Source: JACPYM01 sp031423495
GTDB lineage: Bacteria > Acidobacteriota > Blastocatellia > RBC074
DNA: 64,000 nt
Direction of reading: 5' to 3'
NCBI GenBank assembly: GCA_031423495.1
Contig: JANPFP010000161.1
Location: 1 to 64,000, forward strand
Part shown: positions 17,992 to 26,707 of the stretch, piece by piece
How the letters are laid out: each line of letters begins with the position of its first letter
Numbering within the stretch: position 1 is the first letter of the stretch
Translations under genes and position numbers: made by a program
The notes under the pieces: model-generated
The model's database searches: none
What the model was told of the DNA's origin: nothing
Seen by the model: the letters and a program-made list of their open reading frames with translations, nothing else

Positions 17992-19602
17992 ATGCGCCGA
18001 ATGATTTGTCTTTTGGTGATGTTGCTGGCTGGCTCGCTCAGCCTCAACGCGCAACCGCCGCGTTCCATTCAACCCGCGCCCGACCGTCGGGCTGACGAAG
18101 GCGAAGGCCCCTTTGACCGCCTCGTCATTCGCGGCGTCACGCTGATTGACGGAAGCGGCGCTCCGCCACTGGGGCCGGTTGATCTGGTAATTGAAAACAA
18201 TCGCATCCGCGAATTTCGCAGCGTCGGCTATCCCAAAGTCGCCATCCGCGAAGCCGGTCGCCCCACGAAAGGCACCAAAGAAATTGACGCAACCGGCATG
18301 TATGTCATGCCCGGTTTCGTAGATTGCCACGGCCACGTCGGCGGCGTCGCGCAAGGCACGCCGGCGGAATACGTTTACAAGTTGTGGATGGCGCACGGCG
18401 TCACGACGGTGCGCGATCCGGGTTCGGGCAATGGCGTAGACTGGACGGTCAAAGAACGCGAACGCAGTGCGCAAAACAAAATCGTCGCGCCGCGTTTGGT
18501 GGTTTACGTCACGCCCGGCAACAGTTGGGATAAAGGCGCGATCACTTCGCCTGAACTGGCGCGCGAATACGTGCGCTGGGCGCACAGCAAGGGCGTAGAC
18601 GGTTTCAAACTCATCGGCGGCATTCCGTTGTTCGACCCTGAAATTTTCGGCGCGCTGGTTGACGAAGCGCGCAAGCTCAAGCTCGGCACTACGACGCATT
18701 TGGCGCAACTCGGCGTCGCGCGTTTGAACATCCTGCAAGCAGCGCGCTGGGGCTTAGGCTCGATGGAGCACTGGTACGGCTTGCCCGAAGCGCTATTCGC
18801 CGACCGCACGGTGCAAGACTTCCCGCTTGAATATAACTACAACGACGAACAGCATCGTTTCGGCGAAGCCGGACGCTTGTGGAAACAGGCCGCCGCGCCG
18901 CACAGCAAAAAGTGGAACGACGTGATGGACGAACTCATCAAGTTGGGTTTCACGCTCGACCCGACGATGACGATTTATGAAGCCAGCCGCGACCTCACGC
19001 GGGCCATGCGCGCCGAGTGGCATGACAAATACACGCTGCCTTCGTTGTGGAAGTTTTATCAGCCCAGCCGCGAAGCCCACGGCTCTTATTGGTTTAACTG
19101 GACGACCCAAGACGAAATCGAATGGAAGAACAATTACCGGCTGTGGATGACGTTCATCAACGAATATAAAAATCGCGGAGGCCGTGTCACGACGGGTTCC
19201 GACTCAGGGTTTATCTATAAAACTTACGGCTTTGAATACATCCGCGAGTTCGAGTTGTTGCAGGAAGCGGGCTTCCATCCGCTCGAAGTCATTCGTTCGG
19301 CTACGTTCAACGGCGCTTCGTTGTTGAGCGAACAGCAAGGACGCAAGCTCGAATTCGGTTTGATTCGTCCGGGCTATTTGGCTGACTTGGTGATTACGAC
19401 TGAAAATCCGCTGGCGAATTTCAAGACGCTTTACGGCACGGGCGCGATCAAATTGAACGATCAAACCAATCAGGCCGAACGCGTAGGCGGCGTGAAATAT
19501 ACGATCAAGGACGGCATCGTTTACGACGCGAAGCGGTTGCTGGCCGATGTCGAAAAGATGGTCGCCGAAGCGAAGAAAGGTAGCAGCAACGCCGGACAGT
19601 AA
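17992..19602 (+). CDS. Secreted amidohydrolase-family enzyme
   Basis: 536 residues with a signal peptide (MICLLVMLLAGSLSLNA). The metal-dependent amidohydrolase superfamily is supported by MPGFVDCHGHVGG (HxH), GFKLIGG (candidate carbamylated Lys), TTHLAQLG and SMEHWYG (metal His), and TTGSDSGF (catalytic Asp). The N-terminal beta sandwich (RGVTLIDGSGAPPLGPVDLV) and the closing GYLADLVI support the same assignment. Substrate unknown; relatives include imidazolonepropionase-like and dipeptidase-like enzymes. It is expressed divergently from the STAND ATPase gene. Confidence 0.88.
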   Translation: MRRMICLLVMLLAGSLSLNAQPPRSIQPAPDRRADEGEGPFDRLVIRGVTLIDGSGAPPLGPVDLVIENNRIREFRSVGYPKVAIREAGRPTKGTKEIDATGMYVMPGFVDCHGHVGGVAQGTPAEYVYKLWMAHGVTTVRDPGSGNGVDWTVKERERSAQNKIVAPRLVVYVTPGNSWDKGAITSPELAREYVRWAHSKGVDGFKLIGGIPLFDPEIFGALVDEARKLKLGTTTHLAQLGVARLNILQAARWGLGSMEHWYGLPEALFADRTVQDFPLEYNYNDEQHRFGEAGRLWKQAAAPHSKKWNDVMDELIKLGFTLDPTMTIYEASRDLTRAMRAEWHDKYTLPSLWKFYQPSREAHGSYWFNWTTQDEIEWKNNYRLWMTFINEYKNRGGRVTTGSDSGFIYKTYGFEYIREFELLQEAGFHPLEVIRSATFNGASLLSEQQGRKLEFGLIRPGYLADLVITTENPLANFKTLYGTGAIKLNDQTNQAERVGGVKYTIKDGIVYDAKRLLADVEKMVAEAKKGSSNAGQ

Positions 19603-19891
19603 GCGGCATTTGCCGCGCGGCGCTTGTGCATCGGCCTTCACGTCGGCATACTGCCCGCGCCCTGAAGCCTGCATCGCTTATCTTCAATGCCCCGAAACAC
19701 TGCGATGCGGCATCCCTGGATTTACGATTCAGGCGCTGCACACAATTCCGATTCAACGTGTCCAAAGCTACCGATTCATCCCAAAAGTAGCTCGCTCTAT
19801 CGTTAAAACCCGCACCCCGATCAAGCGTGGTTTCCTTACTCTGCCTTCCTCATCGCAGAGTCGCTGAGAGTCATCTAAAGGAGACCTGTCT

Positions 19892-22135
19892 ATGTTTTCC
19901 ATTCGTGTAATGCGAGCCACGTGCTGGTTCGCTTTGACCTGCGGATTTTTGCTTTGCCTACCGGCTCCACCGCTGCCTGTTTCTGCGCAAGCCAATGTTT
20001 CCAACTTCATCACCATCCGCGAAAAGGCGGGCGTGACGACGACGAACTATCCCGTTCAAATCGCGCGCCCGTTCGCGCCGGGCGAGATCAAGAAATTCCC
20101 GCGCGCGGTCGTCAATGGCGCAGCCTTAACCACGCAAGCCGATGTCAAAGCGCGCTGGGCCGACGGCACGGTCAAACACGCCGTACTTGAGTTTTATCTG
20201 CCTACGCTTGCCGCGAATAGCACTGTGACCGTGACTTTCGCCAATCAGGCGAGCGGGTTGAACGCGAACCCGTTGACGAAAGCCGCCATGCTGGGGAAAG
20301 GCTTCAATTTCAACGCGCGCATGGAACTCAGCCGCATGGGTACCATCACGTCAGCCGCCGCGCGCGACATGCTTAATGCCGATCAGTTCACTTATTGGAA
20401 TCAGGGTACGGTCGCCACTTCGATCATTCTCGCCGACCATTCATTGGCGCGTACCTTCGACATCGGCTTTGATAGCAATCGTTCGATTCGTCCGATCTTT
20501 CACGCGACGTTTTGGCCGCTGGTGAACAAGGTCAAAGTGCGTTTCATCGGCGAAGTGGCGAACACCGTCGCGTTGCAAGATCAAACTTACGCCTTGTCGT
20601 TGAAATTACAGAATCTCAACCCGATCAACGTTTATAGCAAAGCTTCGTTCACGCATCCGGCGGCAACACGCTGGACGAAAGAATTCTGGATCGGCGGCGC
20701 ACCCTCCAAAATCGAAATCAACCACAACCTCGAATACTTGCGGCAAACGACGGCGGTACCCAATTTCGACACGTCGCATGTGATTTCAGAAGCGGTGCTG
20801 CACGCGGCTTATACGCAAAATCTAGACAGTTGGACGAATGCGGCCAAAGACATTTTTGACGGCGGCAATCTATTCAAACTCATGCCGACAGCGGGCGGAC
20901 GCGACGAGATCGGGCCTTATCCGACGTGGGTCGTGCGCTGGCTTTATACCGGCGACGCGCGGATGTGCGAACAGTCCGTCGGCAATGCCGAACTCTCTGC
21001 GGCTTTCCCGATTCACTTTCGCGAAGGACTCGATGGGCGTTCGTTTGATCGCCCCGCAGCGAATGGCACTCAACCTGCTGCGTTGGGGAAAATACTTTCG
21101 ATGACGGCGCGTCCGACGGTGTTTTTGCATCGCGGCAATGCTTACATTGATTACAACTACACCGAGCCGATAGACAAGATCGTGCCGCTCAACGGCACTT
21201 CGATGCAGGACGATGAATGGCTGCCCGATTGCGCGCATCAACCCGATTACCACTCGGTGCTTTACACGTTGACGGGCGATTATTTCTTTCTGGAAGAGAT
21301 GAATTTCTGGGCTTCGTGGAGCGCGGTCAGCGCCAATTTCACGAACGCTTATTGGTGGGGACGCGGCCCCGTGGGCGACACGGGCGGCATCATTGACGAA
21401 GTGCGCGGCGACGGATGGATTTTGCGCAATCGCGCGCAAGCCGCGTTTCTCAATCCAGACGGTTCGGCAGAAAAGAATTACTTCACGCGGCTGACGCACG
21501 ATGCCATCGCGGTGTGGGAAGGCACGCTCGGCCTCACCGGCACACCCAACGAAGGCACGCCGAATTACGTCTGGGGCGCGACGACCGCGCGCAAGAAATT
21601 CTCTGACAAAATGCCGCATCCGACCGAACTGCCGCCGCTCGGTTATTGGGAAGAAGGCCACGCCGTCGGTTCGTGGAGCGAAATCGTGGATTATAACAAG
21701 GCCGAAATCGAAGCCTCACCGTGGATGCATTTCATTCTGGTTTACGGCTTGGGACGCGCGCAGGAATTAGGTTTCTCGACCGATAAGTTGCTGGGCTATG
21801 CGTCAAAGGTCGTCAATCGTTCGTTGACGAATGCGAATTACAATCCTTTCCTGACGACGGCTTATCAAATGCCGACGGTCAAGCGCGTGAACGATGCGTT
21901 TTATCTGTCGTATCTGGATGAACGAAAAAGTTATCTGGCGACCTTCGATCCCATGCCGGGCTTTTACGAACAGTTGCAGGATGGCAATCACGGCTACGCA
22001 TTTTTGCTGATGACGGCCACCGCGATGACGCGCCGCGAAGCCGCTGGCACACAAGCCTGGAGCTTCGTGCAACAAAATATCCAGCCCGCTCCGGCGCTCC
22101 ACGACAATCCGAAATGGGCGATCTTGCCCCGCTAA
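19892..22135 (+). CDS. Large secreted protein, probable RIFT-barrel/alpha-barrel architecture
   Basis: 747 residues, with a signal peptide ending around PVSAQA. The N-terminal part (ITIREKAGVTTTNYPVQIA, FPRAVVNGAALTTQADVKAR, WADGTVKHAVLEFYLP) resembles the RIFT-barrel domain of PcRGLX/YetA-like proteins, which process or bind polysaccharide. The rest is rich in aromatic residues and looks like a helical-barrel enzyme region (PDYHSVLYTLTGDYFFLEEM). Catalytic residues are not assignable. The next gene starts 26 bp after its stop and also codes for a secreted protein, so the two are probably co-expressed. Confidence 0.55.
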   Translation: MFSIRVMRATCWFALTCGFLLCLPAPPLPVSAQANVSNFITIREKAGVTTTNYPVQIARPFAPGEIKKFPRAVVNGAALTTQADVKARWADGTVKHAVLEFYLPTLAANSTVTVTFANQASGLNANPLTKAAMLGKGFNFNARMELSRMGTITSAAARDMLNADQFTYWNQGTVATSIILADHSLARTFDIGFDSNRSIRPIFHATFWPLVNKVKVRFIGEVANTVALQDQTYALSLKLQNLNPINVYSKASFTHPAATRWTKEFWIGGAPSKIEINHNLEYLRQTTAVPNFDTSHVISEAVLHAAYTQNLDSWTNAAKDIFDGGNLFKLMPTAGGRDEIGPYPTWVVRWLYTGDARMCEQSVGNAELSAAFPIHFREGLDGRSFDRPAANGTQPAALGKILSMTARPTVFLHRGNAYIDYNYTEPIDKIVPLNGTSMQDDEWLPDCAHQPDYHSVLYTLTGDYFFLEEMNFWASWSAVSANFTNAYWWGRGPVGDTGGIIDEVRGDGWILRNRAQAAFLNPDGSAEKNYFTRLTHDAIAVWEGTLGLTGTPNEGTPNYVWGATTARKKFSDKMPHPTELPPLGYWEEGHAVGSWSEIVDYNKAEIEASPWMHFILVYGLGRAQELGFSTDKLLGYASKVVNRSLTNANYNPFLTTAYQMPTVKRVNDAFYLSYLDERKSYLATFDPMPGFYEQLQDGNHGYAFLLMTATAMTRREAAGTQAWSFVQQNIQPAPALHDNPKWAILPR

Positions 22136-22161
22136 ACTTCAGAGAAAGGAGTTCTTCAAGT

Positions 22162-22830
22162 ATGAAATTCAAAGCATCTTTATTTATCGCAATCTTCACA
22201 TCGCTCTGGGCGTTGCCGTGCCTGTGCGCGTTGTCATTGGCGCAAGCGTTGGTCTTGCAACCCGGCGAAACGCAAACCGTGAACTTCGATCAATTGGGCT
22301 ATCTCGAAAAAGGCGCAGTGCCGCAGGCGCTGCCCAAAGTCATCGCGCGCGCTACGCTCACCTTGCAAGCCGATGGAAAAACGCTGGTGGTGAAATTTCA
22401 ACATCTGGCTGCTGCCCGTGGCAGCACGGCAGCGTTGTATGCCTTCGACCTCGGCCTGTCTAACAAGCAAGCCGTCGGGACGCGCGCCGAAGCAACGTTC
22501 AGCGAATTCCCTGCCAAAGCGATGTGGATGGGGCCGACTGATGGGGCTGAGTTGACGGCGGGCAAAGGCTCTTTCACCTTCGCCGCGCGCGAAGCCGTGT
22601 TGCGCGACATTGACGAATATCTGCGCAACGCCACCGCCTTACCGCCGAGCTTTCTGACCGCCGGACAGCAAGGCTGCATCACGATTCGGCTTTCTTCCGT
22701 AGACGTAGGCAAACAGAAATCTTTGCGCTTATCGCCAATGGCGTATTTTGTCGTACTGGAACCGACTGCGCCGACCGCACGCCGCCTGCGCATGGTCGCG
22801 CGCATCAGCAATGGCGTAGCGAAAAACTGA
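22162..22830 (+). CDS. Secreted protein of unknown function
   Basis: 222 residues with a clear signal peptide (SLFIAIFTSLWALPCLCALS). The mature part is beta-rich without recognised motifs. ATG 22162 is chosen since AAAGGAG precedes it and the signal peptide starts there. It closely follows the RIFT-barrel-like gene and ends just before a strong palindrome. Confidence 0.6.
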   Translation: MKFKASLFIAIFTSLWALPCLCALSLAQALVLQPGETQTVNFDQLGYLEKGAVPQALPKVIARATLTLQADGKTLVVKFQHLAAARGSTAALYAFDLGLSNKQAVGTRAEATFSEFPAKAMWMGPTDGAELTAGKGSFTFAAREAVLRDIDEYLRNATALPPSFLTAGQQGCITIRLSSVDVGKQKSLRLSPMAYFVVLEPTAPTARRLRMVARISNGVAKN

Positions 22831-22831
22831 A

Positions 22832-22916
22832 GGGCTTTCGCCACAAAGAAGCACAGAAGCCACAAAAACTGTTTTTATGTTTTTGTGGCTTCTGTGCTTC
22901 TTTGTGGCGAAAGCCC
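22832..22916. terminator. 38-bp perfect palindrome between convergent genes (probable bidirectional terminator)
   Basis: Arms 22832-22869 and 22879-22916 are exact reverse complements with a 9-base T-rich loop. The inner stem is A/T-rich. It lies two bases after a plus-strand stop and about 65 bp from the stop of the convergent gene, where it could end both transcripts. The sequence (CACAAAGAAGCACAGAAGCC type) is unlike the REP families nearby and could itself be a repeat. Confidence 0.7.
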
Positions 22917-22981
22917 CTCTCAGCCCAAGCGGATATTCAAATTCCAAAGAGGTTCTGAACGTAAAGGCCGGTTGATTGCGA

Positions 22982-24418
22982 TCAACTGGCCTTTGCCGCT
23001 TTCAGCAGCGCCGAGTGCGGATGATCTTTGTAGTATTTATCCAGCGGAAAGCAGCCTGAGATCAGCCCGTTGCGCGGCCCCGTCGTGCAATCGCTAAAGG
23101 TGCGGCAAATGCGTTTGGTTTGCAGCGCGTTGCCGTTCACCAGATCAAACGGCAGATCGTGATAAGACAAGACCAAACGTCCGAGGCCGACGAAATCAAC
23201 TTGCCCAGTGCGCACCATGTGTTGGCCGACGTGCGGCAACCATTCCTGCAAATAGGTATAACCCGAACCGACTACGCATAAGTTGGGGAAAGCGGCTTTG
23301 AGTTGCGCGGTGACGGCGAGTTGACGCGCTACGCCACAGAGCGGGTCTTCGGGCGGCAAGTAACCATCCGACGGCGGAAACAACGCGGGGCGTTGAATGT
23401 GCGGGTTGTAATAAGGCGAACCCGCCGTGACGCATACCAGCTTGATGTCGAGCGATTCCAACAACGCGAAAAACTGTTTCGTCTCGGTCAAATCAATCGC
23501 CAGCGGATTCGTTTCATCCGTGCCGAAACCGTATGGATATTGGCCTTCATAAGTTTCGGGAATACCAACCCTATCTTCGCCCATCTTGAAGGGCAACCAA
23601 TCGAAGGCGCTCAAGCGCACACCAATTTGCAACGAAGGCGCATCGCGCCGCACGGCTGTGACAAGTTCGCGCAAAAAGCGTGTACGATTTTCAAAGCTGC
23701 CGCCGTATTTCCCTGCTCTTGTTTTCGCGCTCAAAAATTCATGTCCGAGATAGCCGTGACAATGCTTGAGGTCTACGAACTGAAAGCCTGCGGCTTCGAC
23801 GCGCACGGCGGCTTTGGCGAAATCGCCGATCAAGTCATCAATCTCATTGTCAGAAAAAATTGCCTCATCCGAAGTGATGCCGAACTTGCGATCAAGCAAC
23901 GGATGGCGATACGCGATGCGCGGCTCAAGCGCCTTCTTGTCATTCGGTCGCGCGAAACGGCCTGAGTGCGTCAGTTGCAAACCAATCAACAAATCATCCG
24001 TCGTGCCGCACTTCGCCTGATGCGCGTTGACCAACACTTCACGCAAGCCTGCCAAATCACTCGTCGTTTGTTCGGTCGCCATCAACTGGTTCGGATTCGC
24101 GCGGCCATCGTGACGGACCGCCACGGCTTCACCGCCCCAAATCAACTTGGCTCCGCTCTCGCCGAAATGCTTCCAACGGCGTTGCGTATGCTCCGAAGGC
24201 TTGCCGTCCGTCGTGCCGTCCCAGCCTTCCATCGGCAAGATCGAAAAGCGATTGCCGATGGTGAAATCGTTCAATTGATAAGGTTGCGCCAGCACGCTCG
24301 CCTCGCCCGTTTGCAGTTCGCGGTCGAAGGAAAGTTCTGCGCCTACGCTTTGTGTATAAGCCGCGAATTCGTCCGCCGTTTTTAGCGAAGCGATTCGGCG
24401 ATAGTTGTTGTCACTCAT
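22982..24418 (-). CDS. NADH:flavin oxidoreductase (old yellow enzyme family)
   Basis: A 478-residue FMN-dependent TIM-barrel enzyme. The signature FVDLKHCHGYLGHEFLSAKT and KYGGSFENRTRFLREL identify the family, with LQLTHSGRFARPND upstream. The C-terminal third (VGSGYTYLQEWLPHVGQHMV, VDFVGLGRLVLSYHDLP) completes the barrel. The class reduces activated C=C bonds or related substrates; the substrate here is not predictable. No fused FAD/NAD half is present, so it is the short form with an extended N-terminus. It is divergent from the fumarase gene, sharing a 190-bp upstream region. Confidence 0.88.
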   Translation of the reverse strand: MSDNNYRRIASLKTADEFAAYTQSVGAELSFDRELQTGEASVLAQPYQLNDFTIGNRFSILPMEGWDGTTDGKPSEHTQRRWKHFGESGAKLIWGGEAVAVRHDGRANPNQLMATEQTTSDLAGLREVLVNAHQAKCGTTDDLLIGLQLTHSGRFARPNDKKALEPRIAYRHPLLDRKFGITSDEAIFSDNEIDDLIGDFAKAAVRVEAAGFQFVDLKHCHGYLGHEFLSAKTRAGKYGGSFENRTRFLRELVTAVRRDAPSLQIGVRLSAFDWLPFKMGEDRVGIPETYEGQYPYGFGTDETNPLAIDLTETKQFFALLESLDIKLVCVTAGSPYYNPHIQRPALFPPSDGYLPPEDPLCGVARQLAVTAQLKAAFPNLCVVGSGYTYLQEWLPHVGQHMVRTGQVDFVGLGRLVLSYHDLPFDLVNGNALQTKRICRTFSDCTTGPRNGLISGCFPLDKYYKDHPHSALLKAAKAS

Positions 24419-24608
24419 GAATTTTGGATGGATTACCTATAGAAATGTTGAAAAGTAAGGCGGAGTATAATTGGCGTGACCAATGCCATCAACGTCACAA
24501 TGATCATTGGCCAGCAACGCAGTGAAATTCGCAGCGTTGTGGTAAGGTTACGCCGCGCAACGACGCTTGCGACATTCTTCTTCAAAACAAATAAAGGACG
24601 ACTCTTAC

Positions 24609-26135
24609 ATGGACGCATTTCGCGACAGCATCCTCCAACTCATCACGCATACTTCTACTAATTTGCCGCCTGATGTACGCCGCGCGATGCAACGCGCGAT
24701 GGGCGAAGAAACCGGCGGACGCGCCGCGCAGGCACTGCAAGTGATCGCTACGAACATTGATATGGCCTGCGACAAAGAAGGGCCGATATGTCAGGACACG
24801 GGCTGGATTACGTTTGAGTGCAAGACGCCGGTCGGCGCGAATCAGCTCGTGATGAAAAAACAGATCCGCGAAGCCGTCGCCGAGGCGACCAAGCGCGGCA
24901 AGTTGCGTACGAACTCAGTTGATTCGCTGACCGGCGTGAACTCGCCTGACAACCTGGGGCCGGGTACGCCGACCATGCATTTCGAGCAGTGGGAAAACGA
25001 AGACGAAATCGAAATCAAGCTGTTGCTCAAAGGCGGCGGTTGCGAAAATAAAAACATTCAGTACTCGCTGCCGATGGAAATTCCGCACCTCGGCAAAGCG
25101 GGACGCGATTTAGACGGCGTACGCAAGTGCATTTTGCACGCGGTCTGGCAGGCTCAGGGACAAGGTTGCAGCGCCGGAGCCATCGGCGTGTGCATCGGCG
25201 GCGACCGCGCGCAAGGCTATCTCAACGCCAAAGAGCAACTCTTTCGTTTGCTCGACGACACTAACGCAATTCCCGAATTGGCGAAGCTGGAAGATTACGT
25301 GATGCAAACGGCGAATACGCTGGGCATTGGCACAATGGGCTTCGGCGGCGGCGTGACATTGATTGGCTGCAAGATCGGTGTGATGAATCGCCTGCCTGCG
25401 AGTTTCTTTGTTTCGGTGGCGTATGACTGTTGGGCGTTCCGCCGTCTCGGCGTAGTGCTTGACGCCAAAACCGGCGCGATCAAACGCTGGCTCTATCGTG
25501 ACGAACAAGCCCCCGACATCAAGATGTCGCAAGGCGGAGGCTTTGTTCGCACCGGCAATGAAAAAATCTTGCGCGCTCCGTTGACCGAAGCGCAGATGCG
25601 CGAACTCACCGTCGGCGATGTCGTGCTGATCTCAGGCGATGTATTCACCGGACGCGACGCAGTGCATGCTCACCTGATGAAAAATGCTCCGCCCGTTGAT
25701 TTGAATGGCGCGGTGCTTTATCACTGCGGCCCGGTCGTGTTGAAAGACGACGCGGGCCAATACACGATCAAGGCGGCGGGGCCTACGACCAGCAGCCGCG
25801 AAGAACCTTATCAAGCGACGGTCATCAAAAATTACGGCGTACGCGCGGTGATGGGCAAAGGCGGCATGGGTGCAAAAACACTGGCTGCCCTCAAAGAACA
25901 CGGTGCGGTTTATCTGAACGCCATCGGCGGCGCGGCGCAGTATTACGCTAAGTGCATTGACGGAGTCGTTGACGTAAACCTGCTCGAACTCGGCATCCCC
26001 GAAGCCATGTGGCATCTGCACGTGACCGACTTCCCCGCCATCGTCACAATGGACGCACACGGCAATTCGCTGCACGCCGATGTCGAATCGGCTTCGGCAA
26101 CGATGTTGGCAAAGTTGAGCGAGCCGGTGTTTTAA
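24609..26135 (+). CDS. Class I (iron-sulfur) fumarate hydratase
   Basis: About 508 residues, a fused alpha-beta class I fumarase that interconverts fumarate and malate in the TCA cycle. PICQDTGWITFECKT, LLKGGGCENKNIQYSLPM, GTMGFGGGVTLIGCKIG, YHCGPVVLKD and YGVRAVMGKGGMGAKTLAAL are family blocks. Cysteines in these blocks would bind the 4Fe-4S cluster. ATG 24609 is chosen after AAAGGACG; an upstream in-frame ATG at 24567 would add 14 non-conserved residues. An oxygen-sensitive class I enzyme fits a low-oxygen or facultative lifestyle, but that is weak inference. Confidence 0.93.
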   Translation: MDAFRDSILQLITHTSTNLPPDVRRAMQRAMGEETGGRAAQALQVIATNIDMACDKEGPICQDTGWITFECKTPVGANQLVMKKQIREAVAEATKRGKLRTNSVDSLTGVNSPDNLGPGTPTMHFEQWENEDEIEIKLLLKGGGCENKNIQYSLPMEIPHLGKAGRDLDGVRKCILHAVWQAQGQGCSAGAIGVCIGGDRAQGYLNAKEQLFRLLDDTNAIPELAKLEDYVMQTANTLGIGTMGFGGGVTLIGCKIGVMNRLPASFFVSVAYDCWAFRRLGVVLDAKTGAIKRWLYRDEQAPDIKMSQGGGFVRTGNEKILRAPLTEAQMRELTVGDVVLISGDVFTGRDAVHAHLMKNAPPVDLNGAVLYHCGPVVLKDDAGQYTIKAAGPTTSSREEPYQATVIKNYGVRAVMGKGGMGAKTLAALKEHGAVYLNAIGGAAQYYAKCIDGVVDVNLLELGIPEAMWHLHVTDFPAIVTMDAHGNSLHADVESASATMLAKLSEPVF

Positions 26136-26163
26136 GTACGTAATGTAAGGCGGTCAGAGCGCT

Positions 26164-26439
26164 ATGCGAATACGTTGGGATGAAGCAAAAAGACAACGAG
26201 TACTAAAGGAGCGCGGTATTGATTTCGCCAGCCTTGAGGAGTTGTTGGCCTTTCCGAGTGTTGAAGATCAGCGGCGTGATGATCCTGAACAGTTTCGTAT
26301 CATCGGTTTTGCCGAGGGGCGGTTACTGACGTTCATTGTCGAATATCGTCGAGACATCAAAGGAGAGTTTCTCTGGGTGGTGACAGCTTGGTACTCCACC
26401 AAACAGGAGCGAAAAGTTTATGAACAAGAAACAAACTAA
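26164..26439 (+). CDS. BrnT-family toxin
   Basis: 91 residues with the BrnT layout: IRWDEAKRQRVLKERGIDF, an arginine-rich middle (EQFRIIGFAEGRLLTFIVEY), and a closing strand (WVVTAWYSTKQERKVYEQ). BrnT toxins are RelE-like ribonucleases inhibited by BrnA. It overlaps the next gene by 20 bp, the toxin-first order typical for brnTA. Confidence 0.85.
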   Translation: MRIRWDEAKRQRVLKERGIDFASLEELLAFPSVEDQRRDDPEQFRIIGFAEGRLLTFIVEYRRDIKGEFLWVVTAWYSTKQERKVYEQETN

Positions 26440-26704
26440 AACGGTCACGCCTCTTGATATCGAAGAGATTGCGGAGCGAGCGATGCAAGGCATTGATGTG
26501 TCGGAACACTTCACCGGCCAGCACACCGCGAAACAATATGTGAGCATTGATTTCCCGTTAGAGTTGTTGCGAGCGATTGACGCCGAATGCAAAAAAGTCG
26601 GAGTTACCAGACAAGCCTGGATCAAGATGACGTGCGATGAACGGTTGCGGCAAGTTCAGTCAGGGAGTTCGAGCCTAACGAATGCGGCATCAGGAAAGGC
26701 ATAA
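26420..26704 (+). CDS. BrnA-like antitoxin
   Basis: 94 residues; the C-terminal half (YVSIDFPLELLRAIDAECKK, VGVTRQAWIKM) is a ribbon-helix-helix DNA-binding unit, as in BrnA. The N-terminal half would bind the toxin. Such antitoxins usually repress their own operon. Its stop is only 3 bp before the next start codon, so the downstream hydrolase gene might be transcribed with it. Confidence 0.8.
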   Translation: MNKKQTKTVTPLDIEEIAERAMQGIDVSEHFTGQHTAKQYVSIDFPLELLRAIDAECKKVGVTRQAWIKMTCDERLRQVQSGSSSLTNAASGKA

Positions 26705-26707
26705 AAT

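Noticed and set aside
19603..19891. Possible small gene or regulatory RNA between the amidohydrolase and the RIFT-barrel-like gene
   Set aside because: No frame with a start, ribosome site and coding look; no clear hairpin with T run.
26164..26704. Reading the BrnT/BrnA pair as part of a defence island with the STAND ATPases
   Set aside because: The genes are many kilobases apart with housekeeping and metabolic genes between; no shared operon or effector was seen.
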